DNA from: Ectobius pallidus
Lineage: Eukaryota > Arthropoda > Insecta > Blattodea > Ectobiidae
Length of the DNA stretch: 64,000 nucleotides
Direction of reading: 5' to 3'
NCBI GenBank assembly: GCA_964059195.1
Contig: CAXKWD010000013.1
Location: forward strand, 25,520,611-25,584,610
Of this stretch, positions 29,516-41,669 are shown in pieces. The notes under the pieces were generated by a model. That model ran no database searches. It was not told where the DNA came from and was given only the letters and a program-made list of their open reading frames with translations. How positions within the stretch are numbered: the first letter of the stretch is position 1; each line of letters begins with the position of its first letter. The position numbers and the translations under genes are program-made.

Positions 29516-32500
29516 CTTTAGCTTGCTTGGGATTTGTCTATTGCCATTGAGTGAATAAGTAAACTAGGCATATTCCCTTAAAAACTTTCTCAATATAAAG
29601 AAATCTTGGTCGACAAAGTGATTCAACTGATATTACTATAACTTCTAACCATCTCCTAGTGCGTTGAAGACTTACGCTGGATGTTTAGCTGCAAATTTGC
29701 CATACAATTATAGAGAGGTTGAAAGAAGCTATTACACCATCATACTGTCGTTTAATAAACACACTGTTATGCGAAGACGTTTAAATAAGACAATCATTAG
29801 TCAACTTCAATTCGTTCAAAGGAGGTTTTGGGTGATGTACATGTTACAATCAACATTGTATCTCTACTGTTGTTTGCTATAAAATTTGCAAAATTCTAAT
29901 TAACTTTATAATTAAATACGTGTTTACATATTTTTAAAACACTTCCTTCGATTGCGGACCGGAACTTCAGAAGTTTACTTTTCACTTTATTTTGAGTTCA
30001 TTATTTATTTTTGTTTCTGCTATTGGAAATCCATTATAAACTATGAGAACATTCTATAAGACGTATGCTTGCATTTGGAGGAGTCGGGAATTCTAAAAAT
30101 ACGGGGAAAAGGTTTCGGTGTTCTGAAACAGCCCCAAGCTTTAAGGTCAATGTCCACACTTCGCATAATAATGACAAATGATCTGTTCCAGAAGTAGATC
30201 TCCCATTTCTTCGTGCAATGCATTCTGTGTGTTATGAATATAAAAAAAAAATTATAGCGATATCCGTACGAATTTACATTTCCTTATTTTGTATTACTGT
30301 ATGATTGTAGAGTAGAAGTATTACATGTGGAAAGATCTTAATCGGAATTTTTCCGGCATAGTAGAATAAAAGCTTTCAATACCACATTACCTTGTCCCAA
30401 AGAAAATACAGTTAAGATGATTCACAATTAACGCGCACAAACAAACAAATAAATATAAGCAAACGCAATTGCCTTACATTTAATACCACCGTACGCTGAA
30501 AAATATTACGTAAGGTAAATTTTATTTAATTTGCAAAATAAACTATTGTATATATTTGCATCGAAGTGGCAAAATGAGATATTTGATTGAAATATCTTAA
30601 CAGCTTATGAAGTGAACGTATGTCAAATATTGTGGGATACGACCTTCTTATATGGATATAAAAAAGGGTCGTACTATTTGGTTAGAAAATTAGAAAGTGC
30701 AACCATTGTGGTTATAATTTTGATTCTTGCTACAGTCATCCTTGGCCTATGCCAAGGTATGGACATATGGGAAGCTTTGAATGGTTAGAAGTGCTTGAAA
30801 AACCTTCATAAGTAATATGCACAAATGCAAGAATACAAGAAAGTCCCAAAAATTTGTATGAAAATACTACTTTATTCATAAGATTTTTGCCTATTCTAAT
30901 TTCATTTGTTGACTCAAATATAAGCATGTAATTAGTTAATTGGTACATGCAGCAAACAGCAAACACAGTCTTTCTGTATCCAAATTAAAATTATAACAAA
31001 ACCTGTTTATTTATGCTTACTTAGGGTTTCGATAACATCCAATGTAAGTAAATAAACAAAAACTCTATATAATGCGAGAAACAACACAAATAAGAAAATA
31101 ATGACTTTATACATTTAAAAAATTAGTCAAAAATATGAAATATAGAAAAAATCCGTATAATAACCAAAAAAGGAGCAAGTAATTACATTACATGCTAAAA
31201 TGGCCTAAAAGTAAAATATGGGGGGAAAATGACCAAGAAATTACCCTTAAAATTACCATTTTTACAATCTAGGAGCAATGATAAGAATATCTGCAATAGT
31301 GCGCAACGTCCATGATGTTCCAGTTAAAAGGTGACATGTCAAAAATCCGGGCCCTGATCATCACTACCAGTAAGGATTTAAGGTGTACTTTAATTTAGCT
31401 GTACAATCAAACAGGACAGTTGTTTCACATTAAGTCAAATTTCAAACGTTTAGATCTTCAAAAAAGTTTGCAAAGCAAAATTTTTCAGTATTTTCGCAAT
31501 TTACTAGGCCTAAATTCTACCAACATAACATATCGTGCAATGAGAATCCCTCAAAATACCACAAATTTGTTATTAATTTGTTATCCTACCTTTATAATAA
31601 AATATAGGCCTAATGAACAAATTCACAATTCGTTCCATAAAAGTATTTATCATCACAAGAAATAAACAGTATCTCATCAAACCCCTCACTTGTGAAAATA
31701 CCATAGGCCTACTAACGCCAATGATGCTACATGTATTCTGCAGTCACTGAGAGTATCGATGTTTTTTGGGGTAGGGGGAATTTTTCGCCCGTTAACATCT
31801 CGACTCACATAAAAGCTCACCTTCCTTCCCTTAACGTAAACAACTATATTGCCTTATCTCACTTGTGATACAATAGAGTCCTTACAGGAAGAACCAGGGC
31901 TCGAAGCTGCAAACTTCTGCTAGGTGGAGGTGACTGCAGTTAACTATCAAAACACGTCAAATGATAGAAGTAATAAATGATCAACACAAAATTATGTAAC
32001 AAATTGTTGTACAATAAATATCCTTTTGTCTAGGGGTTCTGTTTACTACCACCTGGTGTTCCACTTTTACTTTCCGAGTATCCAGACACCCAACGCCATG
32101 TAGATGCTCCAGACCTCCTCGTATTTTAAGCAAGTAAAACAAACTGGACAAGTGATGTCTGGATAATCTCCTCAGTGTGACAGAAATTTCAACTCATTCT
32201 CCTAGGTCAATAAACGTTTGCACTCACTCAATTCACGGTCCCTTTTGACGCAAAAAAGTGTCTAATGCGAGACACCTTTCCGTGTACTTCTGTGCATGTT
32301 ATATTTCAAGAAGTTGCATGTGCTGTATTTAGAAAGTAACTTCAAAAGCTCTTCTCCTTAATAGATTTTTCAATTCCTACTGACATGTAACTTTTTGTTC
32401 TGGGCCAATAATGATGACATGTTTTCGAAATAAGAAAATCAAAGCGTTGTTTCGATTAGCAAGCATCATTCCTATTATCAGTAAGCTGTTTCATATTCAA

Positions 32501-32544
32501 TGATTACTTTCGGTTGTTTATTCAAGTGGAATTGAAAATGTTTG
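29516..32544. other. Intron sequence; one isolated transposon end
   Basis: Long AT-rich stretch with no gene. At 31325-31350 GTGACATGTCAAAAATCCGGGC resembles the right end of the hAT-like family at 40919-41660, but no left end was found. The frames at 30736-30966 and 31420-31665 have no domain. Confidence 0.35.
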
Positions 32545-33520
32545 TCACTGCATTACGTAAAATTCGACTGTGTTAATCACAATCTCCTGGAATATACCGG
32601 CATCCAAGGTGTGGGAAACCTATTTATTGGTCCATATCTAGATGAAAGACGCCATGTTGACATGACAGCGAGAAACGTTCGTATGGAAGTCAAATTAAAC
32701 ATGGCGTACCACAAGGCTCCATATTGGGACAGGTAATTTTCCTAGTAATGATCAACTATCTACCCATTAATGTGAATTCGGTACTGTACGCTGATAATTC
32801 CATATTTTTCAATCAACGCAGTTCATTGGAAGAGCTAACAGCTGAGCAGACACTTACTTTAAACCGAATGGCTTTTTGTTCAACACATGGCGTACCACAA
32901 GGCTCCATATTGGGACAGATAATTTTCCTAGTAATGATAAACTATCTACCCACTAATGTGAATTCGGTACTGTACGCCGATAACTCCGATTTTTTAATCA
33001 ACGCAGTTCATTGGATGAGCTAACAGCTGAGCAGACACTTACTTTAAAGCGAATGGATTTTTGTTCAACACACGAATACACATTCACTCGTATTTAATTT
33101 AAAACATTATGAATCAGGGCGATGAGTCATTCAAGCCATTAGGTGAAGTGATTGATTCAAAACTGACATGGGAGAGTCATATAAACCACGTCCAGAATTG
33201 TTGTACTTATTTAGAAATTAACGTAAGAAAAGGAATTATACAAGAAATGGTTATTTTGCATACTGCCATTCAGTACGGTATTCTGCAATTAAAAATAATT
33301 ATTTAAATAGAACGTAGATCTCGATTAAGCAATGAACATTTGTTGGGAATATTAAATGTTGCTCTCAAGGATGAAGAACCATCTTTTCACGACATCTGCG
33401 GATAAAAATGTAAGATGCATACCGGAATCCACCACAGAACGGTCCGAAACAATCGTGTTTACATATCCACCCTCAAAAGCTTTCCTCTATCTCTGGTTGC
33501 TGTACTTTCTGTCGCAGACT
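32545..33520 (+). pseudogene. CR1-like LINE RT relic with internal tandem duplication
   Basis: FDCVNHNLLE, then YLDERRHVDMTARNVRMEV, HGVPQGSILG, FLVMINYLPTNVNSVLYADN (catalytic YADD changed to YADN) and LGEVIDSKLTWESHINHVQN, then a weak C-terminal TGIHHRTVRNNRVYI. Multiple stops and deletions. Old, dead copy related to, but distinct from, the LINEs at 9.9 and 61 kb. Confidence 0.7.
32700..33071 (+). repeat. Two tandem 186-bp copies within the LINE relic
   Basis: Text starting CATGGCGTACCACAAGGCTC at 32700 restarts at 32886 and runs with few differences through CTGAGCAGACACTTACTTTA in both copies. The duplicated block covers the GVPQGS to YADN region. Confidence 0.8.
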
Positions 33521-34420
33521 GCCCACCAGATCTGTTCAATTTCAGAGTAACTGGGGGTCAAATTTCTTTAGAAAAGTCATCTCGAGGGCCGCACCAAAAT
33601 TACGTAGGTTTGATTCTATTAACTTAATTAGTTGGCTTGTCTCTTAGAAAGAGTATTAATGAAAACTATTATAAATACCACTGTTTGATTGATCAATGCT
33701 ATAGGCTAAACGATTTTAAAATAATATGAGAAATAAAGAAAAAATGTTCGCTTTTACAAAATATAGCTTTTGTCACATCAATTTTGAATGAAAATAATAG
33801 CAGCCTATTACAATTTTTAACAGAAAAAATCTATGATCTGCGAGATTAATAGTTCCTAACCTCAATAAGTATAGCAGAGCAATCACATAGACAAGTCCAG
33901 TAGTTACTTTTGATAAATTTCACATTCAGAAATACAAACATAGACGAGATCAAAAAATCAGAATCTCTCAGCTGGAGAAACTTTCATCTCAAAGAAGTCT
34001 GAAAGTTATTTCATTTGATTTTTAAAGAAATGAATCAGCTTGAAAATCACATAGTTCAAATCGAAATTTGGATAGTTTATCCTCCATATTCAGTTTCAAG
34101 GGATCGTTAGAAGAGACGGTTTGTCCTTATGTTTTCAAAATCAGTAAATCTCGAAGAAAACAAAACTATATATTGCCTTGACAAACATAAGAGTAATTTA
34201 AAATGACTCAATTTTACAAAACAGGTTCAAAATAATCTGTTGACCTCTATGCACAGGTTACACCGTTTAATGATTTAATTACGAAATTTGACATCAAACT
34301 AAAATTAAATTAAATGTAATTAAGAACAATGCTAAGTAAGGACTAAGAAAATGATTTTTTTTTCTAAATTGTTTGTACAGTCGACGAGGCAACGAATTCC
34401 AAAGGCTAGGATAGGCACAC
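33521..34420. other. Intron sequence, nothing recognised
   Basis: AT-rich with no open frame of interest and no clear repeat. Confidence 0.35.
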
Positions 34421-34992
34421 TTAGGGCTTGTATTACCACCTGCCGACAATTCCTCCAGATACGTGACTTCCAGATAGCTTAACTGGAAGATGCCTCGTAA
34501 TACCACCGCTGAACTGCTACCGGCAAGAACGCAGTAAAAATTTGTAAAATGGTCCTTAGCTGACTGAGCAAAGAGGTGTGTTTGTTGTAGTTCGGTAGAC
34601 CTCCGCTAGGTGCGGCAGCTCGGATTTGTATTTTTACAATTAAATTGCATAATAACACATCGTTTTAAGTGCATTAATCGATTTTTGCAATTCTATTTCA
34701 TTCATATGTGAGCCTAAAATGACATTTTTGTGTAAATTAAATCTTCCAGCATCAATTCTGAAAATCAGATGGCGAGGAAGCTTCCGCATCCTGCCATCTT
34801 GTTTCAACCAAGATCCCTAACTAGCAGTTGGTTTTGTCAGCCACTCCATCCTGCTACTAGCTTATCTGGAAGTTGTCTTCCCAGACAGACTTTGTCAGGA
34901 GACCGTAATACGCAATTCTTGGCCAACTTCCAGATAGGTTCTCTATCTGGTAGATAAATACGATATCTGGAGGTCGTCATACGGGCCCTAAG
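34421..34992. mobile_element. MITE with TTAGGGC ends
   Basis: Left TTAGGGCTTGTATTACCACC, right the inverse of TTAGGGCCCGTATGACGACC. CCAGATA/TATCTGG motifs recur inside (about 34474, 34863, 34930, 34946, 34963). The target may be the shared TTA. No coding frame. Confidence 0.6.
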
Positions 34993-35016
34993 AAATAAAG
35001 ACTACTGTCTGGCCGT

Positions 35017-35146
35017 TCTAAGAAGGGAACCTCAAGTAAACAAAAATCAGTAGCCTATATCTATCTCACTCTAGCACATTACTCGTATGACTTAAGAGTG
35101 AGACAGACATACTGGTTTTTGTTTACTTCAGGTTTCCTTCTTAGGT
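35017..35146. mobile_element. Short hairpin MITE, about 130 bp
   Basis: Left TTCTAAGAAGGGAACCTCAA with GTAAACAAAAATCAGTA; right GTTTTTGTTTACTTCAGGTTT with CCTTCTTAGG, inverted. Arms about 50 bp including CTCACTCT / AGAGTGAG. Confidence 0.7.
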
Positions 35147-35832
35147 ATAGAATTACGTAATATGTCGGAATAAGCAGTAAATTTTGGTTCTGCGTTTGTT
35201 TAGTAGAAATGAGGTGAACGAGACTGCAATTAAGCAGGAGAAGTTAATACCTAGGTAGTATACTGTAACGGAAAATAAGAGATATAAAACGAAAGAAACT
35301 TTTATATTTATGTTATTAACGCCTTAAGTTAATTTTAGTGTTTTTTACATTGAATGCTAAGAACACAATTTTTACTAATGACTGTATGCAGAAACTAATA
35401 TAACTAACAATATAATGCAAAAAATGTTGATCGTAACTTAGCGTGTAATTTAAAGGGAGATTGTAAGTACATTTTATTTATAAAGCTATGAACCTAACGT
35501 ATTACTTGTGTACGAGGATTTAAGGTTGTGTATAACATAATATTACTAATCCACGACTACTTAAGCCTATATTTGTTTTCAAGTCTGCTGTTTTCGTGGT
35601 TTGTCAAAAAAGCGCAATGCTATCCTCTTCTCGAGATAAATATAGGCTATTAGAATAAAACTGATTTTTTATAAACGAAGCTTCATTTAGCTGGTGTTAC
35701 GAACGTACTCGAAACTGTCTCTCTCTTTTTGTATAGACAACACGATTGCATTACCGTAAGCTCAAAGTGCTATACTCGCGTTCTATGCAAATTACATAAT
35801 ACTGTAGCCCAGACCGAGTACAGAGCTGTATG
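35147..35832. other. Intron sequence, nothing recognised
   Basis: AT-rich; ends at the SINE target copy AGCTGTATG (35824-35832). Confidence 0.35.
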
Positions 35833-36022
35833 GTTGGTATATGGTTATTTAACGACGGGGATGTACTGCAACTTAGGCCTGCGACCGTCGCCGGTGTGCC
35901 GGAAATTTGTCCCGCAGGAATTCTTTCACATGGCAGTAAATCTACGCCATCGACCTGGGCCGGGATAGAACCGCAACCTTGGGCACAGAAAGCCAGCGCG
36001 ATACTAACTGCGCCACCCAGGT
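35833..36022 (-). mobile_element. tRNA-derived SINE, copy 2
   Basis: Flanked by AGCTGTATG (35824-35832 and 36023-36031). The minus-strand head has CTGGGTGGCGCAGTTAGTAT (A-box region) and a B-box-like GGTTCTATCCCGGCCCAGG; the body matches the 44690 copy. Same strand as SSUH2. Confidence 0.8.
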
Positions 36023-36031
36023 AGCTGTATG

Positions 36032-36642
36032 TGAAGAAAGCCTTTCAGAATATTCGCGTTAATTAATTTGCCCACGTGAAAGCAACTTATAGGGCAATAG
36101 CAAATTCTTCTTAACGAAATCAAACTGCATCATTGTTCACCGCAAGGTCAATATGTTAAATCGCATAACCCTAAGAAGTGCAAGTTACCCTGTATAGTAT
36201 GAATGGAAGTTAATAGAGTACCATAAAGTATTCTAATGCAAAAATTTTAATCAATATGAACATCTACTGCGATGAATTTTCAAACTCTTGACTATCAATA
36301 AGTTAGTACTGTATTGTCATAGGTAATCCCACGAGAGACTACAGGTTTATTGATAGATTCGCGACTGCGGGTTATATAAATAATAATTATTTTCTTCTTG
36401 TTTGTTTAAACTGAAATCGTTAATTGTGTCAAATGTGAGATCACGGCATACTAAATAATCGGACAGTCAATGAATCGATTCGAGTTACCAATGCTACCAA
36501 TAATGCGTACCACAAGATAGAGAGCGTCGTCGTAGATTGCTAACAACAGAAAGCAATAAAAGCACAAGAATTGGATTGCACAGAATCGAACTTGTGTTTT
36601 AATCAATACAAATTTACATTTCAAATTCTAAACAAATTATGT
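36032..36642. other. Intron sequence, nothing recognised
   Basis: AT-rich, no frames or repeats of note. Confidence 0.35.
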
Positions 36643-36885
36643 TGTATAAAATGTTTTCATTCTGTTCACTGGCAGGATGTGACGCATTAATCACTGCACG
36701 TTGATGTTGTGCCTGTTCAATAACGAGCTGACGTTGTATCAGGTAAAACTGCAACCTTACGGCCCTAAGAAGCATATTATAAGATAAATGATCGTGGTTG
36801 GTCTATATCCGAGGAAGTGTTACACGTTATTGGTCAATATCAAACGAGGGGCGTATGAATGCAATAGCCACACAAAACATGGTTA
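36643..36885 (-). repeat. Interspersed repeat family copy 3 (inverted)
   Basis: TTCATTCTGTTCACTGGCAG and ATTGGTCAATATCAAACGAG are the reverse complements of blocks in copy 1 (7725-7975), in the expected inverted order. Confidence 0.6.
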
Positions 36886-37619
36886 TTTTTACCACCATCA
36901 TTATGGTATCATAGTATTTGAACAACATTTGGAAGTACGCGTCTTCTAATACCAGGTGTGGTCAATTTCAGGGGATTGTAGGCCTATGGCGTTTTACAGT
37001 GCAAAACTGAAGGCTAGATTGGAATGTATTTAACCCCTGGTTTTAAATAGGAACGGTATCAGTTTAATGAACGAAGAAGAAAATGAATAAACGGTCTGTT
37101 GGTCTACAAAGACCTCTTAAAGTTAAACATTAACAATGACTAATTAGCTCATGAATCAGTGACCAATCCAGTACAAGAAAGTAATCGCAAAAGTTTTAGG
37201 CCATATTTTTGTCGTTTAGCCTACTTTTAATACTTTCATTTTATCGCACCTACATGCACTTGTTTTTACGTAAATTCATAAGGAATGAATACTGAAACAT
37301 CTTCATACCTGTAGCTTCTCTTATTAAAAAAAACCCGAACGCAGTGATTATATGCAAAGTTGCATATAGCTATAAGGAGATAAAAAAATAAAATAAAATT
37401 TTACGAATGTTGAAGAATTATAAATCTTGTATAAAACTGTATCAAACTGTCATGGCAGGCAATTCTAAACGTTTTGTAGTGGAACTTGAAGAATATTTAG
37501 TTAGAAAAGGCGATGAGTAAGTAGGATGTTAGTGAGTATGTCCTTTTATTCGCTAAATAATCATAATGAATATAATCTGGGGTCGTTGATGGTGAATTAT
37601 CTATAAAATATGGACCTCT
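36886..37619. other. Intron sequence, nothing recognised
   Basis: AT-rich, no coding or repeat structure identified. Confidence 0.35.
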
Positions 37620-37627
37620 TGTTATAT

Positions 37628-37919
37628 CAGGGGTGGACCCACGGGGGGGGGGGATGGGGGAAATCCCCCCCCCCAAATTTGTAACATTAAGCACAAATTA
37701 TTCAAAATTTATTACTCTAATAAATTTTGTAAAGACAACATAACCCAAATACTTAAATTAAAGCAACGACATTCATTATTTTGAAATACCTTTGTAATAA
37801 AATGCTGAAATGTTCATTTTGATTTCAATTGTGTACTGGGAATAATAATGAGTAAAAACTTCCCTCTCTACTTTGGTTCCCCCCTCCCCCAAAAAAATGT
37901 CTCTCTGGATCCGCCCCTG
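37628..37919. mobile_element. hAT-type MITE with G/C runs, copy 1
   Basis: Ends CAGGGGTGGACCCACGGG and the inverse of CAGGGGCGGATCCAGAGAG. Flanks TGTTATAT (37620-37627) and TGTTATAC (37920-37927) form a near-perfect 8-bp duplication. A 10-G run and a 10-C run lie near the left end. Same family as 60086-60363 (shared AAATTTGTAACATTAAGCAC and TTGAAATACCTTTGTAA). Confidence 0.85.
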
Positions 37920-37927
37920 TGTTATAC

Positions 37928-39197
37928 TACCTACGACAATAACCAAATAATAATAACAACAAAAACGAACGCTATTTAATAGCAGGTATACAGAAAGTTG
38001 TTTTTGGCAGAAAAACCAGTAATAGCAGATTTGGTGAGATATTCCACGCAAATAACTTTACTGCGTCCACAAGAGGGCTTGGTTCACTGTAAGTTTTATT
38101 TCTTAATACCCGTGCTGGATTTCGTAATCTTTTCTTGACAGTTACGATTACTGATCATAGAAACATGCCCACAGTTGACACAGGATGAATTTTCCAAACT
38201 GTTCACTGACCAAATAATAATAATAATAAAACTGGAATTACAAATCTAATGACTGTTACCTCTGCTGATGCGTCTGACCGGCCCCATGGGTTTGTCGCAC
38301 GAGCAGGATCGTCTTCTCGCAGGCATCGTTCCACCTAAGACGTCTGAAGATGCAATGAAACGATGGCCTACCTACAACCTTCGGCACTACGGCGCATGGC
38401 GTCCCCCACCCATGCTTTGCAAGGTCAGAGAAACACTATTTTACTTCATTTACTTACAGGTTCACGTCAAAAGAACGAACTATACATGTCAAGCATGAGT
38501 TAAACTATGTACCGGTACCATTGAAATATTACAATCAAACGATATTTGTGGGCCCTAGCAGATTGTATTGTTATATGAGGGTTATTGTTATACTTAGGGC
38601 TTGTAATTTACTACTTATTATAAAGACTGCATGCAGGAAACTAGGCCTATGTAATCCAGCCCCACATAATAATTCCTGGAACGGACATCAGAAGTGGTAG
38701 AACGCTAATTTTGTTACTCAACTTACTGACTTCTGTTGAATTGTAACCGTAGATACTTTACACCTGCACACTAAAAAGTTACTATTCGGACTGGTTTAAC
38801 ATCACGGATCATAACACGCTTTGAGCCTACCCATATGTCCGAAATTTCAAACTCGTAGATGGTGGGAAGATAGAAGAGAAAGACAAGCAAATTCAATACA
38901 TAGCTAAACCAAAACTGGTGGTGTAATTGCACATTATGTACATGTTGAAGTACAAGTAACAACCTAACACACAGTACGTTTTTGCACACATAAGGAATGA
39001 TTTTAGCCTCAGTGATCCTATTTTCCACCCCTCATTAACCTTTCTTTTCTGGAATTTCTAAGGAATATAACAGATATCAATAGAAAACAATATTGGTGGC
39101 TGGATTTGCAGTAAAACTTCAACCTCCAAATATCGTTATCAAAGAGTGTTTCTAAAATAGCTTTATCGTTATAGTGAGTTACATTTAACATTATTAG
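37928..39197. other. Intron sequence with a GC-richer open block
   Basis: Mostly AT-rich; 38240-38425 is unusually GC-rich and open (see the separate entry). Nothing else recognised. Confidence 0.35.
38268..38423 (+). other. Unassigned GC-rich open block, possible exon or captured coding fragment
   Basis: Frame from the ATG at 38268: MRLTGPMGLSHEQDRLLAGI, then PKTSEDAMKRWPTYNLRHYG and AWRPPPMLCK, followed by a donor-like CAAG|GTCAGA near 38424. Composition differs sharply from the surrounding intron. I do not recognise the protein. No acceptor AG with a pyrimidine tract was seen just upstream, so it would have to be a first coding exon on the plus strand or a transposon-borne fragment. The minus strand is also open across the block, which weakens the case. 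Confidence 0.25.
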
Positions 39198-39832
39198 TAG
39201 GGTTCGGATGTTTGTGACATGTCATATTTATATCCTGACCTCCATTCTCGCCGCAAACACAAATTAAACATGAATTTCATAATTTTTATCTTAATGGGAC
39301 CGTTTTTATTTTGCAAATAAAGTCATATTTTGATCATTTTCATGGTCTTGATCGTATTTCGGTCGTATTTGTAATTTAATGTCATATTTCAGTTATAAAT
39401 TCGGTAAAAGAGCACAATTATGCAGTATGTGCACTAAATTGTTGACTTAATTTTTAAAAAAAAAAGTCACGAATATTTTGGTTTTCACTGTAGGCTACTG
39501 TAACATAACACAAAGGCCTCTTTCGCCTTGTTGTTAACAACTTCCAACAGACATGTTTTTAAAACATTTTCAGTTCACATTTGAAGTGATATCTGGAAAC
39601 ATTAGCAGATTAAGAGATCTTTAAAAGTAAAACTGTAAATCACCTTAAAATTGTTAATAAGTGATTATCTGATTGAATTAATATGATGTAATCATTTAGT
39701 ATCATTCAAGTTTAAATTGGGACATATATCTTTAGAAAATACGTTCTCTTATGAGGTCATATTTAGTCATTTTTAAGGTCATATTTGCAGTCATATTTTC
39801 CACTTTTTTAGGTCATAAACATCCGAATCCTA
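39198..39832. mobile_element. hAT-like MITE, TAGGGTTCGGATGTTT ends
   Basis: Ends TAGGGTTCGGATGTTTGTGA and the inverse of TAGGATTCGGATGTTTATGA, flanked by perfect ATTATTAG (39190-39197, 39833-39840). The interior is full of GTCATATTT repeats. 635 bp, no coding frame. Confidence 0.85.
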
Positions 39833-39840
39833 ATTATTAG

Positions 39841-40909
39841 GATAGGAAATTCGCAGGGACCAAAAAAAATATTGTTATATGCGGGTTTATCGTTATATCG
39901 ATCTTCGTTATACTTGGACTGTATCATAAGGAAAGTACAGTGTCACTGCATGCATGAAGCGAAGTCCTGTTTTAATTCCAACGTTCGGCATTTCGTCTGT
40001 TTGTAAATTTGTGCGTTACGCAGTGCGACAAGCTCAGTCAGATGTATACATCCATTCCGCAAAAATCGTATAATTACTTATATCTTATCTGTTAAGTGAG
40101 TTGCTTGCTTTCGTATTTATATCATAGGCTTACATGTTTTTACAACGTATACATGAAGCATAAAGATTTCATTTATTTTTATCGTTGCCTTGGCAAACTT
40201 CTTGATTCTGTGACATAAGTTACTAAATACAAGACGTATTTTATAACATAATTAATTAATTCGTTGTACTTTTCATTTACATAATGTGAGATGAAGTACA
40301 CCACAATATCTTGTAAGTAAAAGTGATAGGCATAATCTCTAATAATTTATATCATAGAAGAAAATTGCGAGCCAGGGCCTTCAGAACTTACGTCGCCAAT
40401 AAAGAAACACGCGAGGAAAAAGTTTGTCCAGCGGCGAGAAGATACTGATTGTAAATCTATACAGATCATTGGGAATCGAACCCGGGATCCTTGGCGCTTA
40501 ATCTAAAAAATAAAGTTCAACTGACTTTACTGTATGTAATCGACTAAACAGTCTCAAAAACGAACTGTTGTGAACTGTGCTTTGTTTACTTTTGCTCCGT
40601 ACACATCTTGGATTAAGTATAGTTCTTATTACGACTACTATGCATATCATTGTTTTCATTATTAGTTATTATTATGAACAGTTATACTTCTTGAAGTCCT
40701 GGAGAATATTAACTGCTTCCTGTTGTTAATGAGAATCGGCTCTAACGGAATGGGGCACAGATTCCTCTCTCCACATCTCAACATTGTTCAGTTCTTCTAA
40801 ATCCATAACTTCCAAAACTTTTCGGGAGATGTGGTTAAGCATCCAATATGACGGATTTTTAGATTTAATTCATGCATGTTGCATTTGAAGGTCTTGTGGT
40901 GGGATCAAT
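39841..40909. other. Intron sequence with a possible SINE fragment
   Basis: At 40370-40500 the minus strand reads AGCGCCAAGGATCCCGGGTT then CGATTCCCAATGATC, a tRNA-like B box without a clear A box: probably a truncated SINE. Otherwise AT-rich with nothing recognised. Confidence 0.3.
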
Positions 40910-40918
40910 GGTTATAAT

Positions 40919-41660
40919 CACAGCCCGGATTCTAATGACATGTCATCTTTTTATTGACGCTGTACATACATTGCCAACTTGTAGATAAATCCTAATCATG
41001 GCTTCTAGATGATAGAAATGCATTTTTATTAGGTCATTTTTTGTCATTTTATGCCATCTTATATTTTTAGGGCATTTATTTCAATTATAGGTCATTATTT
41101 TGTCATTTTCGTGTAATTTGCTTCCTTATTTAGTCATTTTCATGTTTTTACATTGAGTGTGCTGTCTTTGAAGTGTTGTTTGTTTAATGCAAGAAGGAAA
41201 AATTTGGCGTTGAAGTGTTGACATGTCTCAGTTGGAAATGAGAATCAAAGAAACGCCAAAATTTTGTATTATATTACTATTGTTATTACGGTAGATTGAG
41301 TTGGCACCAGAGTCTGCCACCTGCTTGGATTTGAGAGTGCAAACTACTGTTTACCCTCAATAAACAACAATATAATTCGGCAGACCACAAATGGATGTGC
41401 CGAAATTTGACTCGCCAGTGCCTCAGTGGCAGTATAAATTTCCGTGAGAAAAGAACATTCACAACATTATAGTTATTTACAGTTTTCACAATTATGTACA
41501 AACTTGTCTATAACTTTGTGTGTACTATAGTAATTTTTTTATAAATAAAATATGAGTTTATAGGTCATTTTTTGTAATTATTAAGTCATTTTCTTTAAAA
41601 TGTAGGGTCATTTTATAGGTCATTTTTCAAGCAATTTTAGGTCATCAGAATCCGGGCCCT
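40919..41660. mobile_element. hAT-like MITE, GGCCCGGATTCTGATGACC family
   Basis: Ends CACAGCCCGGATTCTAATGA and the inverse of AGGGCCCGGATTCTGATGAC, flanked by GGTTATAAT (40910-40918, 41661-41669; 8-9 bp). The interior carries many GTCATTTT repeats, like the element at 39198-39832, so the two look related. 742 bp. Confidence 0.85.
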
Positions 41661-41669
41661 GGTTATAAT

